Positions 1 to 8,632 of a stretch of DNA of 14,000 nt are shown here, piece by piece (position 1 is the stretch's first letter; every line of letters begins with the position of its first letter). Under the pieces are notes generated by a model that saw only the letters and a program-made list of their open reading frames with translations, was not told where the DNA came from and ran no database searches. The position numbers and the translations under genes are program-made. This DNA comes from CAZJNX01 sp964547415 (GTDB lineage: Bacteria; Pseudomonadota; Alphaproteobacteria; Rhizobiales; Amorphaceae). The stretch spans positions 1 to 14,000 of the forward strand of contig CAZJNX010000128.1 of assembly GCA_964547415.1 (NCBI GenBank). The letters are read 5' to 3'.

Positions 1-308
1 GGGCGCGGCGCGGGCTCGGCGGCGGGGGGCGCGGCCTCGGCCGGCTCCGCGGCGGCCTTCGGCAGGGCGCTCGCAACGGCGCGACGGGTGCGCGCGTTGC
101 GCACGATATCCGCCTCGAGCTTGCGGATGGCGTCCTCGAGGGCGAGCCGCTGGGCGGTCACGTCCGAGGAGGGCAGCGGCGGGTCGAAGCCCTGCAGCTG
201 CTTGAGCAGCGCCTTGCGCGCCTTGTCGTAGACCGCGCGCCGCTGCGGACCCGTGGGCTCCGGCAGGGAGGCAACCGCCCGCTGCAGCACTGAGTAGAAG
301 TCGGTCAT
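1..308 (-). CDS. Small uncharacterised alphaproteobacterial protein, N-terminal part
   Basis: The reading frame starts at an ATG (306-308) and runs off the left edge, leaving 102 visible codons. The protein begins MTDFYSVLQRAV and has a charged, probably helical region to about residue 75 (VYDKARKALLKQLQ, then LALEDAIRKLEADIV). After that comes an Ala/Pro/Glu-rich, probably disordered stretch. There is no signal peptide or membrane segment in the visible part. It lies 39 bases downstream of purA on the same strand, so co-transcription is plausible. I recognise the type (a short helical N-terminus followed by a low-complexity linker) from hypothetical proteins of alphaproteobacteria, but I know no function. 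The C-terminus is outside the window. Confidence 0.75.
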   Translation of the reverse strand, partial: MTDFYSVLQRAVASLPEPTGPQRRAVYDKARKALLKQLQGFDPPLPSSDVTAQRLALEDAIRKLEADIVRNARTRRAVASALPKAAAEPAEAAPPAAEPAPR

Positions 309-347
309 GCCGCCGCCGCGACCTTCATCGTGTGCATCCGCAGCCCA

Positions 348-1640
<1,293 letters not shown>

Positions 1641-1756
1641 GGGCGCGTAACGACCCCCCGGCAACTGAAGGCGCGATGAACGGGACGGGGCCCCGCGGTG
1701 CGGGCGGCGGCCCCTCACACCGTCTGTACAGGGTCTCGCCCCTCGCTGCGAAGACC

Positions 1757-1775
1757 AAAACGGGCCGGTCCCCGT
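1757..1775 (-). terminator. Possible weak intrinsic terminator after the Na/Pi-type gene
   Basis: On the minus strand, starting at the last stop codon of the transporter gene, the sequence can form a 5-bp stem ACGGG/CCCGT with a 6-base loop, followed by TTTT. The stem is short, so termination may be inefficient and purA could receive read-through. The remaining bases up to the purA start (1640) show no other structure I can defend. Confidence 0.3.
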
Positions 1776-3412
1776 CAACCGTCCCCGGCGGCCCCACCGG
1801 CCCGCTGCTCCGGGCGCTGCCCCGGCACGAGGGTGGTGGCGAGGGTGCGCAGCTGCCAGACCGCGCGCTCGAACAGGGCCGTGAGGTCGAGGAGCGCGAG
1901 GCGCACGGCGATCTCGTCCTCCCCGGTGTCGCGCTCGAGGTAGGTCCGGCGGACGCGGGCGAGGATGCCGCTCTTCTCCCCCACCATCGCCTCGAGGCTG
2001 TCGAGGGAGAAGGGGTCGGGGTCGGCCACAGTTTCGGCGAGCTGCAGACGCGCCGCGTCCAGCGATTCGAGGAGGTTGCCGCGCAGGACCTCCGCCCGCT
2101 CGCCGGCGTCGGGCGTCGCCGCGGCGAGGGCGGACGCCGATTCGAGGAAGCCGGCGAGCGCGCCCTGGCGCTCGTACGCCTCCCCGAGGAGGACGCCGAC
2201 CTCCGGGTCGATGTCCCGGTCGCGGATCTCGTCGAGGTGGGCGGCGATCGCCTTCAGGAGCGCGGCCACGTCCGCCTGCGCGGCGGCGACCGCGTCCGGG
2301 CGGGCCGCGGGATCGGCGATGCGGCCCGCCTCGAGGACCGCGCCGGCGACGTCGAGGGCGCGGGCCTGCTCGCGGCGGGCGAGGACGAGCGCCGTCCACG
2401 GATCGTCGCGGCTGGCGGCGCCGATGAAGGCGGGGCGCCGCCGGTCCGCCGTTTCGGGCTCGGGAAAGCGCGCCGCGAGGAAGCGCCCGATCGGGTCGCG
2501 CAGGGCCAGGAGCGGGATCGCGGCGAAGACGTTGTAGAGGAGAAAGGCGAGGAAGATGCGCACGTCCCCGTCGTCGGTGACGGCCACGAGGGCGGCGGCG
2601 ACGAGCGGGACGCCGAACGCAGTCTCCGCGAGGTGGAGCGGGAGGGCCACCGCGAGACCCGCCACCTTGAAGAGCACCCCGAAGGCCGCGATCTGCAGCG
2701 CCGTCCCCCGGAAGTCGAGGGACAGGAGCGCGAGGGAGCCCGCCGAGCCCGCGTTCGCCGCGTAGACCATCAGGATCGCCGTCGGCAGCGACAGCAGCCC
2801 CTCGTCGTAAAAGCTCATGGCGAGGATCACGACCGACATCGCCGTCTGCAGGACGAAGCCGGCCACCATGGCAACGAGGAAGGCGAGCCAGGCGATGCCC
2901 GCGTAGGTCAGCATGGTCTCCCGGACGGCGCCCCGCGTGCCGAGCGGGGCGAGGGCGGACTGCATGATGCCGATGGACACGAGGAGGAGCGCGGCCCCGA
3001 AGACCGCGCCCGCCGCCGCGTGCCAGCGCTGCAGCTTCTCCCGGGACAGGAGGAAGGCGGTGACGCCCACGATCGCCATCATCCCCTCGGCGATGTCGAG
3101 GGTGGCGAAGTAGGCGAGCAGGGTCGCCCCGATGTTGGCGCCGACGAGGAACGGGATCGCCGCCGCCACCGTCACGAACCCGGCAGAGACCAGCCCGATG
3201 GTGATGAAGGCGGTCACCTTGGAACTCTGGCTGACCGCGCCGATCGCGGTGCCGGCGAGGAGGGCGTGCAAGGGATGGCCGGTCGCCCCTTCCACGATCC
3301 GCTGGAAGCGCCGGCTCGTCAGCCGCCGCAGGTTGGACGACAGGAGGTGCATGCCGAAGAAGAACAGGCCGATCCCGCCGATCGCCTCGGCCATCGCGAC
3401 CGCGAAGTCCAT
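1775..3412 (-). CDS. Na/Pi-cotransporter family membrane protein with PhoU-like C-terminus (intact paralogue)
   Basis: The predicted product has 545 residues. The N-terminal part (about 1-310) is a hydrophobic domain with two repeat units, as in the Na/Pi cotransporter (PNaS) family. The soluble C-terminal part (about 340-530) is helical and PhoU-like, ending in the conserved LLDLTALFERAVWQLR (507-522). In the first repeat the family glutamine-serine motif reads QSSK (62-65), followed by GANIG (91-95). In the second repeat the equivalent positions read QTAMS (189-193) and AANAGS (218-223). Classical members carry QSSS in both repeats, so this is a divergent branch and phosphate transport is not assured. 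The start ATG has a G-rich ribosome-binding site (GGGGGAG) 2-3 bases upstream. It lies 73 bases downstream of a close paralogue, probably in one operon, and upstream of purA. Role: inner-membrane sodium-coupled anion transport or a regulator of it; substrate unknown. Confidence 0.85.
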   Translation of the reverse strand: MDFAVAMAEAIGGIGLFFFGMHLLSSNLRRLTSRRFQRIVEGATGHPLHALLAGTAIGAVSQSSKVTAFITIGLVSAGFVTVAAAIPFLVGANIGATLLAYFATLDIAEGMMAIVGVTAFLLSREKLQRWHAAAGAVFGAALLLVSIGIMQSALAPLGTRGAVRETMLTYAGIAWLAFLVAMVAGFVLQTAMSVVILAMSFYDEGLLSLPTAILMVYAANAGSAGSLALLSLDFRGTALQIAAFGVLFKVAGLAVALPLHLAETAFGVPLVAAALVAVTDDGDVRIFLAFLLYNVFAAIPLLALRDPIGRFLAARFPEPETADRRRPAFIGAASRDDPWTALVLARREQARALDVAGAVLEAGRIADPAARPDAVAAAQADVAALLKAIAAHLDEIRDRDIDPEVGVLLGEAYERQGALAGFLESASALAAATPDAGERAEVLRGNLLESLDAARLQLAETVADPDPFSLDSLEAMVGEKSGILARVRRTYLERDTGEDEIAVRLALLDLTALFERAVWQLRTLATTLVPGQRPEQRAGGAAGDG

Positions 3413-3433
3413 GGCTCCCCCGCCCCGGTTCGT

Positions 3434-3463
3434 GGCGGCCCGGCCGCCCCTCGGCCGGCCGCC
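3434..3463 (-). other. Strong intercistronic hairpin between the two Na/Pi-type paralogues
   Basis: On the minus strand GGCGGCC and GGCCG pair with CGGCC and GGCCGCC, giving a 12-bp stem with a one-base bulge and the 5-base loop AGGGG. It sits 22 bases after the stop codon of the upstream paralogue and about 20 bases before the start of the downstream one. There is no T tract, so it is unlikely to be a classical terminator. An mRNA-processing or stabilising element, or chance structure in very GC-rich DNA, are the alternatives. Confidence 0.4.
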
Positions 3464-3485
3464 ATAGCACGGCCGCCGCGCCGGG

Positions 3486-5113
3486 TCAGGGGTGGGGGTG
3501 CGCGTCGGCCGGGCCGGGCGTGCCGGCGAGGAGGGCGTGGGACAGGCGGCGCAGCTGCCAGACCGCGCGCTCGAACAGGGCGGTGAGGTCGAGGAGCTCG
3601 AGGCGGCAGGCGAGCGTGTCGTCCGCCGATTCCCGTTCGAGGTACGAGGTGCGGATGCGCGCCAGGATCTCCCCCTTCTCGCCCACCATCGCCTCGAGGA
3701 GCTCCACCGACGCGGGGTCGGGCGCGGCGAGGGTGGCGGCGAGGTGGGTGCGGATCGTGTCCACGGCCTCCACGAGGGCGAGGCGCAGCGCCCCCGCCCC
3801 CTCCCCCGCGGCGGCCGGCGCGGCGGCGAGCGCGGCGAGCGTATCGGCGAGGGCCGAAAGGCCGTCCTGGCGGTCGTAGAGCTTCGTGAGGTCGGCACGC
3901 ACCTCCGCGTCCGCCGCCCGGGCGCGGATCTCGTCGAGGTAGGCGCGGACGGCGGCCAGAAGCCCGTTCACCGCCCGTGCGGCGGCGTCCGCCTGCCGTC
4001 GCCGCTCGGCCGCGTCCGCGACGCGACCCGCCTCCAGCACCCCCTCCATGAGGTCGAGGGCGCGGGACTGCTCGCGGGCGGCCAGCAGGAGGGCCGTCGC
4101 CGGGTCCTCGAGCGCCACCCGCTGCAGGTAGGCCGGCCGCGCCGCCTCCGTCTCCGGCGGCTCGGGAAACAGGCGGACGAGGAGCCGCCCCACCGGCCCC
4201 CGCAGGACGAAGAGGACGACCGCAGCGGCCACGTTGAAGAGGAGATAGGCGAGCACGACGCGCAGCTCCGGATCGTCGGTGAGGGCCGCGATCCCCGCGA
4301 GCACGAGGGGCACGCCGAGGGCCGTCTCGATCCAGTAGAGGGGCAGCATGACGAGGGCGCCCACGATGTTGAAGCCGATCCCGAAGACCGCGATCTGCAG
4401 GGCCGCGCCCGAAAGGCCGATCGACAGGAGGGCGAGGGCCACGGAGGAGCCGACGTTGGTGGCGTAGGTGAGGAGGACCGCCGAATCGTAGTCGACGAGC
4501 CCGCTCTCGTGGAAGTTCATGGTGAGGATCGTGACGGCGAGCGAGCCCTGCACCACGAACGCGGCCACCGTCCCGACGAGGAAGGCGACGACAGGGTGGT
4601 CGATGGCCGACAGGAGCATGGTGCGGAACCAGGGCTCCTCCGCGAGCGGGCGCGCCGCCTCCTGCACGAAGGCGAGGCTCGTGAACAGGAGCGCGGCGCC
4701 GAACACGCAGCCGATGGCGTTGTGCCAGCTGCGCAAGCTCTCGCGCGTCAGCATGAAGGCGGTCACGCCGACCACGGCGAGCATGGCCGTCGCGATGTCG
4801 AGGGTGGCGAAGTAGGCGAGCAGCGTCCCCCCACGTTCGCCCCGATGAGGAGCGGGAGCGCGGCCGCCAGCGTCATGTAGCCGGCCGAGACGAGGCCGAT
4901 GGTGATGAAGGCGATGGCGTTGAGGCTCTGCGTCGCCGCCCCGAAGGCGCACCCGGCCGCGAGCGACTTCCACGGGTCGGCGGTGGCGCTGGCGACGGCG
5001 CGCTGGAAGCGCTGGCTCGTCATCCGCCTGAGGTTGGTGGCGAGAAGCTCCATCCCGAAGAAGAAGAGCCCGAGACCGCCGACGAGTGTGGCGAGCGTCA
5101 CCGCGATGGTCAC
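3486..5113 (-). pseudogene. Na/Pi-cotransporter family protein, second tandem copy, frameshifted
   Basis: This is a paralogue of the neighbouring intact gene, with the same architecture. The GTG start at 5111-5113 is supported by GGAG six bases upstream and an in-frame TGA nine codons further up. The first 95 codons align position for position with the paralogue (GGLGLFFFGM, QSLN at 62-65, GANVG at 91-95). The frame then breaks, and the expected continuation GTLLAYFATLDIA is in another frame down to the stop at 3486. One extra G on the coding strand at the run of six (4827-4832) would restore 542 residues. As written, translation ends at 4763 after 116 residues. The downstream frame is intact for about 447 codons and still reads PhoU-like, so the event is recent or a sequencing error. 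Signature Ser residues are replaced here too (QSLN; QGSLAV in the second repeat). Substrate unknown. Confidence 0.85.
4827..4832 (-). other. Frameshift site at a six-base homopolymer
   Basis: The plus strand reads six C (GTCCCCCCACG), six G on the coding strand. The coding sequence gives GCG AAC GTG GGG GGA CGC, but homology to the adjacent paralogue demands GCG AAC GTG GGG GGN ACG CTG CTC. A seventh G restores the frame. The site lies right after the GANVG motif. Confidence 0.8.
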
Positions 5114-5275
5114 CGGCGTCTCCAGGTTGCGTTTCCCCGGTCACATTCGGCCGCCGCGCCCGGTCTGGCAAGCGCGGGGCGCGGGGCTCCGTCCCGTCCG
5201 CGGGCGTTGCGGGCCCGCTGGCGATGGTGCAGGCGGGCGGACGGGGCGGCGGAACGAACGGTCGGACGGACGCGG

Positions 5276-6220
5276 ATGGACGAGGCGGGCACGACGGGCG
5301 GCGGGCCGTTCCGCAGGATCGCCGAACGGCTCTACGCCGCGCCCTACCTCCTGCTCGTCGTCCCGCCCATGATGTGGGGCGGCAACATCACCCTCGGCCG
5401 CTTCGTGGCGGACCACATCGGCGCCCTCCCCCTCGCCCAGATGCGCTGGACCGGCGCCTTCCTGATCCTGTTGCCGTTCGCCTGGCGGCACGTCGCGCGG
5501 GACCTTCCGGCGATTACCCGCTCGCTGCCGATCCTGTTCGTCCTCGCCGCGACGGGGATCTCCGCCTACAACACCCTCGTCTACGAGGGGCTGAAGGACA
5601 CCACCGCGCTCTCGGCCGCGCTCCTGCAGTCCTTCATGCCGGTGATGATCGCCGCCCTCGCCCTCGTCATCTACCGCGAGCGGCTGACCTTCTTCCAGGG
5701 CGCGGGGATCGCCGTCTCCCTCGTCGGGGTGCTCCTCATCCTGTCGCGGGGGGAGCCGTCGACCCTCCTCGCCCTCGACTTCAACCGGGGAGACCTGTGG
5801 GTCATCGGCGCGATCTTCGTCTACGCCCTCTACACGACGGTCCTGAAGAGCCGGCCGCGGATCCACCCCCTGTCGCTGCTCCTCGTCCTCGTCGCGATCG
5901 GGCAGGCGCTGCTGTGGCCCTTCACGATCGCCGCTCTCGCCGCTGGCTCCCCCTTCCCGCTCGACCTCACGACGCTGGCGACCGGGCTCTACGTCACCCT
6001 GTTCGCCTCCCTCCTCGCCTACTTCTGCTTCAACCGCGGGGTGCAGCTCCTCGGGCCCAACCGCGCATCGCCCTTCTTCCACCTGGTGCCGGTGTTCGGC
6101 TCGGCGTTCGGCATCCTCTTCCTCGGCGAGCGGCTCGGCTGGTTCCACGCGGCGGGCTGGCTCACCGTGCTGGCGGGCGTCGCGCTCGCCCAGCGCAAGC
6201 CCCCGCCCGCCCGCGGCTGA
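5276..6220 (+). CDS. DMT-superfamily (EamA) transporter
   Basis: The 314-residue product is an inner-membrane protein with about ten predicted membrane segments in two EamA repeats (about 24-157 and 172-306). Each repeat ends with the typical motif: YRERLTFFQGAGIAVSLVGV (133-152) and GERLGWFHAAGWLTVLAG (284-301). The N-terminus contains PMMWGGNITLGRFV (31-44), which is usual in this family. Members export amino acids or other metabolites by proton exchange, but the substrate cannot be read from the sequence. I chose the ATG at 5276. A longer frame from a TTG at 5207 adds 23 arginine-rich residues unlike the family, and the GGACGGA upstream of 5276 is only a modest ribosome-binding site. The gene is divergent from the frameshifted transporter, with a 162-base gap that must hold both promoters, neither of which I can define. 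Confidence 0.9.
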   Translation: MDEAGTTGGGPFRRIAERLYAAPYLLLVVPPMMWGGNITLGRFVADHIGALPLAQMRWTGAFLILLPFAWRHVARDLPAITRSLPILFVLAATGISAYNTLVYEGLKDTTALSAALLQSFMPVMIAALALVIYRERLTFFQGAGIAVSLVGVLLILSRGEPSTLLALDFNRGDLWVIGAIFVYALYTTVLKSRPRIHPLSLLLVLVAIGQALLWPFTIAALAAGSPFPLDLTTLATGLYVTLFASLLAYFCFNRGVQLLGPNRASPFFHLVPVFGSAFGILFLGERLGWFHAAGWLTVLAGVALAQRKPPPARG

Positions 6221-6223
6221 CGC

Positions 6224-6241
6224 TGGCGGGCGCCCCCGCCA
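6224..6241 (+). other. Short hairpin just after the DMT transporter gene
   Basis: The arms TGGCGGG and CCCGCCA form a perfect 7-bp stem with the 4-base loop CGCC, beginning three bases after the transporter stop codon. No T tract follows. It could mark a transcript 3' end or be structure by chance at this GC content. The enoyl-CoA hydratase gene starts 54 bases further on. Confidence 0.3.
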
Positions 6242-6295
6242 CGGGCTAGGACGGAAGGACGCGGCCGAGCCGCCAACGAGAAGGAGGAGGACGCC

Positions 6296-7087
6296 ATGGG
6301 CGCAGCCGAAGGGGAGGAGCCGGTCGTCGTCGTCGACCGGCCGGAGGACGGGATCGTCCGCATCCGCATCAACCGGCCGACGGTGCGCAACGCCCTCAAC
6401 ACCGCGGTGCGCCGCGGCCTCGCCGAGGCCTTCGCCGCCTGCCACGAGGACGAGGACGTGCGCGCCATCGTCATGACGGGCGACGAGACGGCCTTCGCCG
6501 CGGGGGCGGACCTCAAGGAGTTCCTCGAGCAGGACGCCGTCGACATCGCCCGCGGGCGCACCGAGCGCTTCTTCCGCACCGTCGCCGCGACGCCGCAGCC
6601 GGTGATCGCCGCCGTCAGCGGCTATGCCCTCGGCGGCGGCATGGAGCTCGCCATGACCGCCGACATCATCGTCGCGGGGGAGAGCGCCGAGTTCGGCCAG
6701 CCCGAGGTGCGCGTCGGCATCATGCCGGGGGCGGGCGGCACCCAGCGGCTGACCCGCGCGGTCGGCAAGTACCACGCCATGCGCCTGTGCCTCACCGGCA
6801 AGCCCGTCGGCGCGCGCGAGGCCTTCCAGATGGGCCTCGTGAGCGAGGTGGTCCCCGACGGGGAGGTGGAGGAGGCGGCCCTCAAGATGGCCCGTTCCCT
6901 CGCAAAGCTTCCGCCGCTGGCGCTGCGCGCGACCAAGGAGGCGATCCTCCAGGCGGAGAACACCTCCCTCGAGGCGGGGCTCGCGCTGGAGCGGCGGGCG
7001 CTGCAGGTGCTCTTCGCCACCGCCGACAAGGCGGAGGGGATGGGGGCGTTCTTCGACAAGCGCAAGCCGACCTTCAGCGGGCGCTGA
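6296..7087 (+). CDS. Enoyl-CoA hydratase (crotonase family)
   Basis: The 263-residue protein matches the usual length of a single-domain enoyl-CoA hydratase, a cytosolic enzyme that hydrates 2-enoyl-CoA to 3-hydroxyacyl-CoA in fatty-acid or aromatic-acid degradation. Visible motifs are the oxyanion-hole segment FAAGADLKE (67-75), then GYALGGGMELAM (109-120) with Glu117, and FGQPEVRVGIMPGAGGTQRL (133-152) with Glu137. By family knowledge these two glutamates correspond to the catalytic pair Glu144 and Glu164 of rat mitochondrial enoyl-CoA hydratase, so an active hydratase is likely. The GGAGGTQRL context also supports this. A strong ribosome-binding site (AAGGAGG) precedes the ATG. No thiolase or dehydrogenase is near, so the pathway is not given by the context. 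The symbol (paaF, fadB1 or echA) cannot be chosen. Confidence 0.93.
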   Translation: MGAAEGEEPVVVVDRPEDGIVRIRINRPTVRNALNTAVRRGLAEAFAACHEDEDVRAIVMTGDETAFAAGADLKEFLEQDAVDIARGRTERFFRTVAATPQPVIAAVSGYALGGGMELAMTADIIVAGESAEFGQPEVRVGIMPGAGGTQRLTRAVGKYHAMRLCLTGKPVGAREAFQMGLVSEVVPDGEVEEAALKMARSLAKLPPLALRATKEAILQAENTSLEAGLALERRALQVLFATADKAEGMGAFFDKRKPTFSGR

Positions 7088-7577
7088 CGGACGGGGGCCG
7101 CGGGCGGGCCGCGAGCGGATGGCGGCGGATCCCCCGCGCCGGGCACGGACCGCGTCGGCCCGCGCCTTCGCCGCTTCGGGGCCCACCGGGTCCGCACCCG
7201 GCGCGCTTCGGGAGGTCGGCTCCGGCGGAATGTCGGGCCCTCGTCCCACCAGCGCGATGGAGCCGGACGACGGGGGCTGCCGGTCCTTTGCCACCCCCAC
7301 CGGGCGCGCATCCGGCCAGGCAGGCGCCCTCGCGGTGCGTTCCGTACGGGACGATCCCTCGCCGAGCCCGGCCGTGGCGTCGACGAGACCCGGGCGCCGG
7401 CCGGCGGAGCCGGGCGCGAGGATGCCGCGCCCGCCGCCGACATGGCCGACGAAACGGCGGGGCGCGCCGCCCGCGCGGCCACGCCGGTGCGCGAGCGTCC
7501 GTCCGGGCGGCGCCTGCCGGGTGCGCGAACGAACCGCACGGCCTTTTCCCCCGCGCGGCGATAGCCTAGACTGACGT
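7088..7577. other. Gene-poor interval, about 490 bases
   Basis: I find no gene I can defend here. Long frames exist on both strands, but their translations are Arg/Pro/Ala/Gly-rich without family motifs, as expected from non-coding GC-rich DNA. A near-perfect 16-base palindrome lies at 7338-7353 (CGTTCC GTAC GGGACG, with one T-G mismatch pair), a possible operator. The right end (7567-7577) holds the likely promoter of the thi operon. Confidence 0.5.
7544..7572 (+). promoter_or_regulatory. Candidate promoter of the thi operon
   Basis: TAGACT at 7567-7572 resembles a -10 element (four of six matches to TATAAT). TTTTCC at 7544-7549 is a weak -35 element with a 17-base spacer. Transcription would start about seven bases downstream, near 7579, which is just where the riboswitch begins. 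This is inference from position and composition; the -35 match is poor. Confidence 0.25.
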
Positions 7578-7660
7578 TTGCCGAGGGGTGCCCCGCGGGG
7601 CTGAGACGGCGCGAGCCGAACCCTTTGAACCTGATCCGGATCATGCCGGCGAAGGGACGG
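7578..7660 (+). ncRNA. TPP riboswitch (THI element)
   Basis: The leader contains the hallmark conserved blocks of the thiamin pyrophosphate riboswitch: GGGGTGCC, GGCTGAGA, ACCCTTTGAACCTGATCCGG, ATCATGCCGGCGAAGGGA. The GCCCC/GGGGC arms form P3 and CGGC-GCGA-GCCG forms a small extra stem after CTGAGA. The GGGG/ACCC pair and the CCGG/CCGG pair fit P2 and P5. By family knowledge it binds TPP and represses downstream genes when TPP is high. It precedes the permease gene by 58 bases and, with the hairpin before the start codon, suggests translational control. Confidence 0.97.
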
Positions 7661-7690
7661 GCCGCACAGCCGCGACCACGCACCGTGCCC

Positions 7691-7718
7691 CTCCCCCCGA
7701 CGCCGCCGAGAGGGGGAG
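7691..7718 (+). promoter_or_regulatory. Shine-Dalgarno-sequestering hairpin (probable riboswitch expression platform)
   Basis: CTCCCCC (7691-7697) is exactly complementary to GGGGGAG (7712-7718), which is the purine-rich ribosome-binding site directly in front of the ATG at 7719. The loop is 14 bases. Formation of this 7-bp stem would hide the site, as in TPP-riboswitch translational switches of Gram-negative bacteria. The competing anti-sequestor is not certain; bases of the riboswitch 3' end (GAAGGGACGGG) are a candidate. Confidence 0.65.
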
Positions 7719-8606
7719 ATGGACGCGAGCGACCCGCCACCGACGACCGCCGCCGACCGGCCCCACGCCCCGGCGGCCGCTCAGCCCCCGCCCGCGCGCG
7801 GTGCCGCCCGGCCGCTCGCCGCATCGTCGGCACCCGCCGACGGGCCGATCCGACAGGCGCTCCGGGGCCTCTTGCGGCTCGCCCTCACCGTCGCGGCGCT
7901 CTTCGCCCTGTGGTGGGCCGCGGTCGCGTTCCTGCGCCCGCCGGCCTATGCCGTCCCCTCGCCCGCGGCGGTCGCAGCCGTGTTCGCCGAACGCTGGCCC
8001 TTCCTCCTTCAGAACGCCGCCGTGACGGCGGCCGAGATCGTCCTCGGCCTCGCCGCGGGCGTGATCGCGGGGACGGCCACCGCCATCGTCCTCGCCTCCG
8101 TCAGGCCGGTGCGGCGCGTCCTCCTGCCCGTCGTCCTCCTCACCCAGGCGCTGCCCGTCTTCGCCATCGCCCCCCTCCTCGTCGTCTGGCTCGGCTACGG
8201 CATCGCCTCCAAGGTCGTGATGGCGACCCTCATCATCTATTTCCCCATCGCCTCGGCCTACGCCGACGGGATGCTGCGGGCCGACCGCGGCCTCGTGGAC
8301 CTCGCCCGCCTCCACGGCGCATCCCCCCTCATGGTGCTGTGGACGATCCGCATGCCCGCGGGCCTGCCCCACCTCCTCGCCGGCCTGAAGGTGGCGGCCA
8401 CCGTCGCCCCCATCGGCGCCGTCGTCGGGGAGTGGGTGGGCGCGTCCGCGGGGCTCGGCTTCATCATGCTGCGGGCGAACGCCCGGCTCGAGACCGACCT
8501 CCTGTTCGCCGCCCTCTTCCTGCTCGCGCTGATGGTGCTGGCGTTGCGCGCCGCCATCGACCGCCTCGCCGACCGCGCCGCCCCCTGGGCGGGCGAAAGC
8601 GGCTGA
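7719..8606 (+). CDS. thiX: ABC transporter permease, probable thiamin-precursor uptake (ThiX-like)
   Basis: The 295-residue product is an inner-membrane permease of the BPD_transp_1 type. The N-terminal 45 residues are Pro/Ala-rich and probably disordered, and are followed by about six membrane segments from residue 49 on. The cytoplasmic EAA-like coupling loop is visible as ARLHGASPLMVLWTIRMPAG (196-215), a site for contact with the ATPase, followed by GEWVGASAGLG. It is the first gene after the TPP riboswitch, and a binding-protein gene starts 26 bases after its stop. This context supports a ThiXYZ-type importer of formylaminopyrimidine or HMP, a thiamin precursor. The ATG at 7719 follows GGGGGAG with almost no spacer, which is tight. 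No ATPase gene (thiZ) is present, so it must be supplied from elsewhere. Alternative: a permease for another TPP-controlled pyrimidine or thiamin compound. Confidence 0.85.
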   Translation: MDASDPPPTTAADRPHAPAAAQPPPARGAARPLAASSAPADGPIRQALRGLLRLALTVAALFALWWAAVAFLRPPAYAVPSPAAVAAVFAERWPFLLQNAAVTAAEIVLGLAAGVIAGTATAIVLASVRPVRRVLLPVVLLTQALPVFAIAPLLVVWLGYGIASKVVMATLIIYFPIASAYADGMLRADRGLVDLARLHGASPLMVLWTIRMPAGLPHLLAGLKVAATVAPIGAVVGEWVGASAGLGFIMLRANARLETDLLFAALFLLALMVLALRAAIDRLADRAAPWAGESG

Positions 8607-8632
8607 CCGCCCACCCGACCGAAGGAGACCCC

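Noticed and set aside
5207..5275. Extended start (TTG at 5207) for the DMT transporter
   Set aside because: It would add 23 mostly arginine-rich residues that the family does not have; the ATG at 5276 is a better start.
7119..7574. Plus-strand frame of 151 codons in the gap before the riboswitch
   Set aside because: The translation is Arg/Pro/Ala/Gly-rich with no motif or membrane or signal features, and it has no clear ribosome-binding site. Long open frames are common by chance at this GC content.
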